Source of the DNA: Candidatus Zixiibacteriota bacterium
Lineage (GTDB): Bacteria; Zixibacteria; MSB-5A5; GN15; PGXB01
NCBI GenBank assembly: GCA_900498245.1
Contig: LS998015.1
Coordinates: 2,183,616-2,195,423 of the forward strand
DNA length: 11,808 bases
Direction of reading: 5' to 3'
Shown here: positions 11,281 to 11,808 of the stretch, one piece after another
Layout of the letters: each line of letters begins with the position of its first letter
Position numbering within the stretch: position 1 is the stretch's first letter
Position numbers and translations under genes: made by a program
The notes under the pieces: generated by a model
Databases searched by the model: none
What the model saw: the letters and a program-made list of their open reading frames with translations, nothing else
Told to the model about the DNA's origin: nothing

Positions 11281-11466
11281 TTACCCGAATATGGTTTTTG
11301 TCGCCAGGGTCAAAAGACGATCCACTACCCCGATAAATATCGAGATAATCAGTGTGACCACGATGGTAACAATCGTGGAACCGATTAGTTCCTGACGGGT
11401 CGGCCAGGTGACCTTGCCCAGCTCCGCCCGTACTTCCTTCAGAAATTTTACAAATTTGCCAAACAT
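11281..11466 (-). CDS. secE: Preprotein translocase subunit SecE
   Basis: SecE clamps the SecY channel in the inner membrane. This is the short single-spanning form of 61 residues, unlike the three-span E. coli protein. An amphipathic N-terminal helix (FGKFVKFLKEVRAELGKVTW) is followed by the invariant WPTRQEL. The single membrane segment is about 30-50 (STIVTIVVTLIISIFIGVVD), with a short tail. The start chosen is ATG at 11464-11466, since AAAGG lies 7-8 nt upstream. A second in-frame ATG at 11485-11487, directly after the tRNA CCA, would add seven residues (MIYKGYK) but has no Shine-Dalgarno. Any longer reading would cross the tRNA gene and is not real. It sits between tRNA-Trp and nusG, a common arrangement. 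Confidence 0.95.
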   Translation of the reverse strand: MFGKFVKFLKEVRAELGKVTWPTRQELIGSTIVTIVVTLIISIFIGVVDRLLTLATKTIFG

Positions 11467-11487
11467 CTTATAACCTTTATATATCAT

Positions 11488-11564
11488 TGGCAGGCCAGGA
11501 GGGATTCGAACCCCCAACATCCGGTTTTGGAGACCGGCGCTCTAGCCGTTGGAGCTACTGGCCT
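11488..11564 (-). tRNA. trnW: tRNA-Trp (anticodon CCA), 3' CCA encoded
   Basis: The minus strand folds into a complete cloverleaf. The acceptor is AGGCCAG with CTGGCCT (7 bp). The D arm is GCTC with GAGC. The anticodon stem is CCGGT with ACCGG, around the loop CTCCAAA with anticodon CCA at 11528-11530. The variable loop has 5 nt. The T arm is GGGGG-TTCGAAT-CCCTC with one G-U pair. Discriminator G is followed by an encoded CCA (11488-11490). It reads UGG codons. It is embedded between rpmG (18 bp) and secE (21 bp), so it must be cut from a shared transcript with mRNA on both sides. Confidence 0.97.
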
Positions 11565-11582
11565 GTAATTTATTCCGGGCCC

Positions 11583-11735
11583 TTACCTGGTCTCCTTATG
11601 CACCGTGTGCTTATTGCAGAAGGGGCAGTACTTCTTGTATTCCACCCGCTCCGGATGGAGTCTCTTGTTCTTCGACGTGTTATAATTTCTTCTCTTGCAT
11701 TCGTTGCACGCCAACGCAATCTGATCTCTGGGCAT
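11583..11735 (-). CDS. rpmG: 50S ribosomal protein L33 (zinc-binding form)
   Basis: L33 is a small protein of the large subunit near the E site. The 50-residue product opens [20 protein letters not shown] and continues with the family's [19 protein letters not shown] and [10 protein letters not shown]. Four cysteines (10, 13, 37, 40) in two CxxC knuckles make it the zinc-ribbon C+ form. Bacteria often carry a second, cysteine-free paralogue used under zinc limitation, but none is in view here. The ATG start follows AAGG by about 8 nt. It lies between the tuf stop (28 bp) and tRNA-Trp (18 bp), the common tuf-rpmG-trnW-secE order. The gene is short but unambiguous. Confidence 0.96.
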   Translation of the reverse strand: MPRDQIALACNECKRRNYNTSKNKRLHPERVEYKKYCPFCNKHTVHKETR

Positions 11736-11763
11736 TTATTACCTTCTTCGTCTCTATAATTAT

Positions 11764-11808
11764 TTACGCGATCACTTCCGAGATAACTCCGGCGCCGACC
11801 GTCCGACC
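11764..11808 (-). CDS. tuf: Elongation factor Tu (C-terminal 14 residues only)
   Basis: EF-Tu delivers aminoacyl-tRNA to the ribosome. Only the last 14 codons and TAA are inside the window; the rest lies past the window end. The visible GRTVGAGVISEVIA matches the invariant EF-Tu C-terminus (GRTVGAGVVTKI type) in domain 3. The position immediately before rpmG, tRNA-Trp, secE and nusG supports the call. Whether this is the only tuf copy or one of a duplicated pair cannot be seen; the str operon that starts at the other end of the window often carries one. Confidence 0.92.
   Translation of the reverse strand, partial: GRTVGAGVISEVIA

Noticed and set aside
11488-11520. secE reading frame extended upstream to residue MLGVRIPPGLP
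   Set aside because: That stretch is the 3' half of tRNA-Trp read as codons; the cloverleaf is complete and the secE start lies downstream.

Overview
The window is a core housekeeping region of a bacterial chromosome. It carries the tail of the elongation-factor/secretion/transcription-factor cluster, the L11-L1-L10-L12 ribosomal stalk genes, the two large RNA polymerase subunits, and the head of the str operon. Every gene lies on the minus strand. Transcription order, from high to low coordinates, is tuf (3' end only), rpmG, tRNA-Trp(CCA), secE, nusG, rplK, rplA, rplJ, rplL, rpoB, rpoC, rpsL (5' part only). No plus-strand gene, mobile element, CRISPR array, phage gene or other accessory cargo is visible, and I see no undescribed protein system.

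Layout: tuf to nusG (about 10723-11808) is tightly packed, with a tRNA embedded between two protein genes. rplK to rplJ (8972-10690) has short gaps of 32, 59 and 13 bp. The longer non-coding gaps follow: rplJ-rplL (124 bp), rplL-rpoB (277 bp) and rpoB-rpoC (85 bp), each with an inverted repeat. rpoC to rpsL is 74 bp with no hairpin terminator, so read-through into the str operon is likely. No gene-free stretch exceeds 300 bp.

Functionally the genes supply RNA polymerase (RpoB, RpoC), its processivity and coupling factor (NusG), the ribosomal GTPase stalk and L1 arm (L11, L10, L12, L1), zinc-ribbon protein L33, decoding-centre protein S12, EF-Tu, a Trp tRNA and the SecE translocase subunit. 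Together they form the growth-rate-controlled information-processing core.

Organism: the proteins are plainly bacterial. The trigger loop of RpoC is split by an insertion of about 190 residues and RpoB has a matching large insertion, the domain plan of many Gram-negative-type lineages including Proteobacteria and the Bacteroidetes/FCB side. GC content looks close to 50 percent. Five of the ten visible start codons are TTG or GTG. Protein style and trigger-loop details suggest an uncultured FCB-like lineage (Zixibacteria or Latescibacteria are guesses), but I cannot fix the phylum from sequence alone.

The points worth a second look are regulatory. There is little room for the usual E. coli-type L1 and L10 mRNA control sites, there are several potentially competing hairpins in the longer gaps, and an ATG lies exactly after the encoded CCA of the tRNA in frame with secE.
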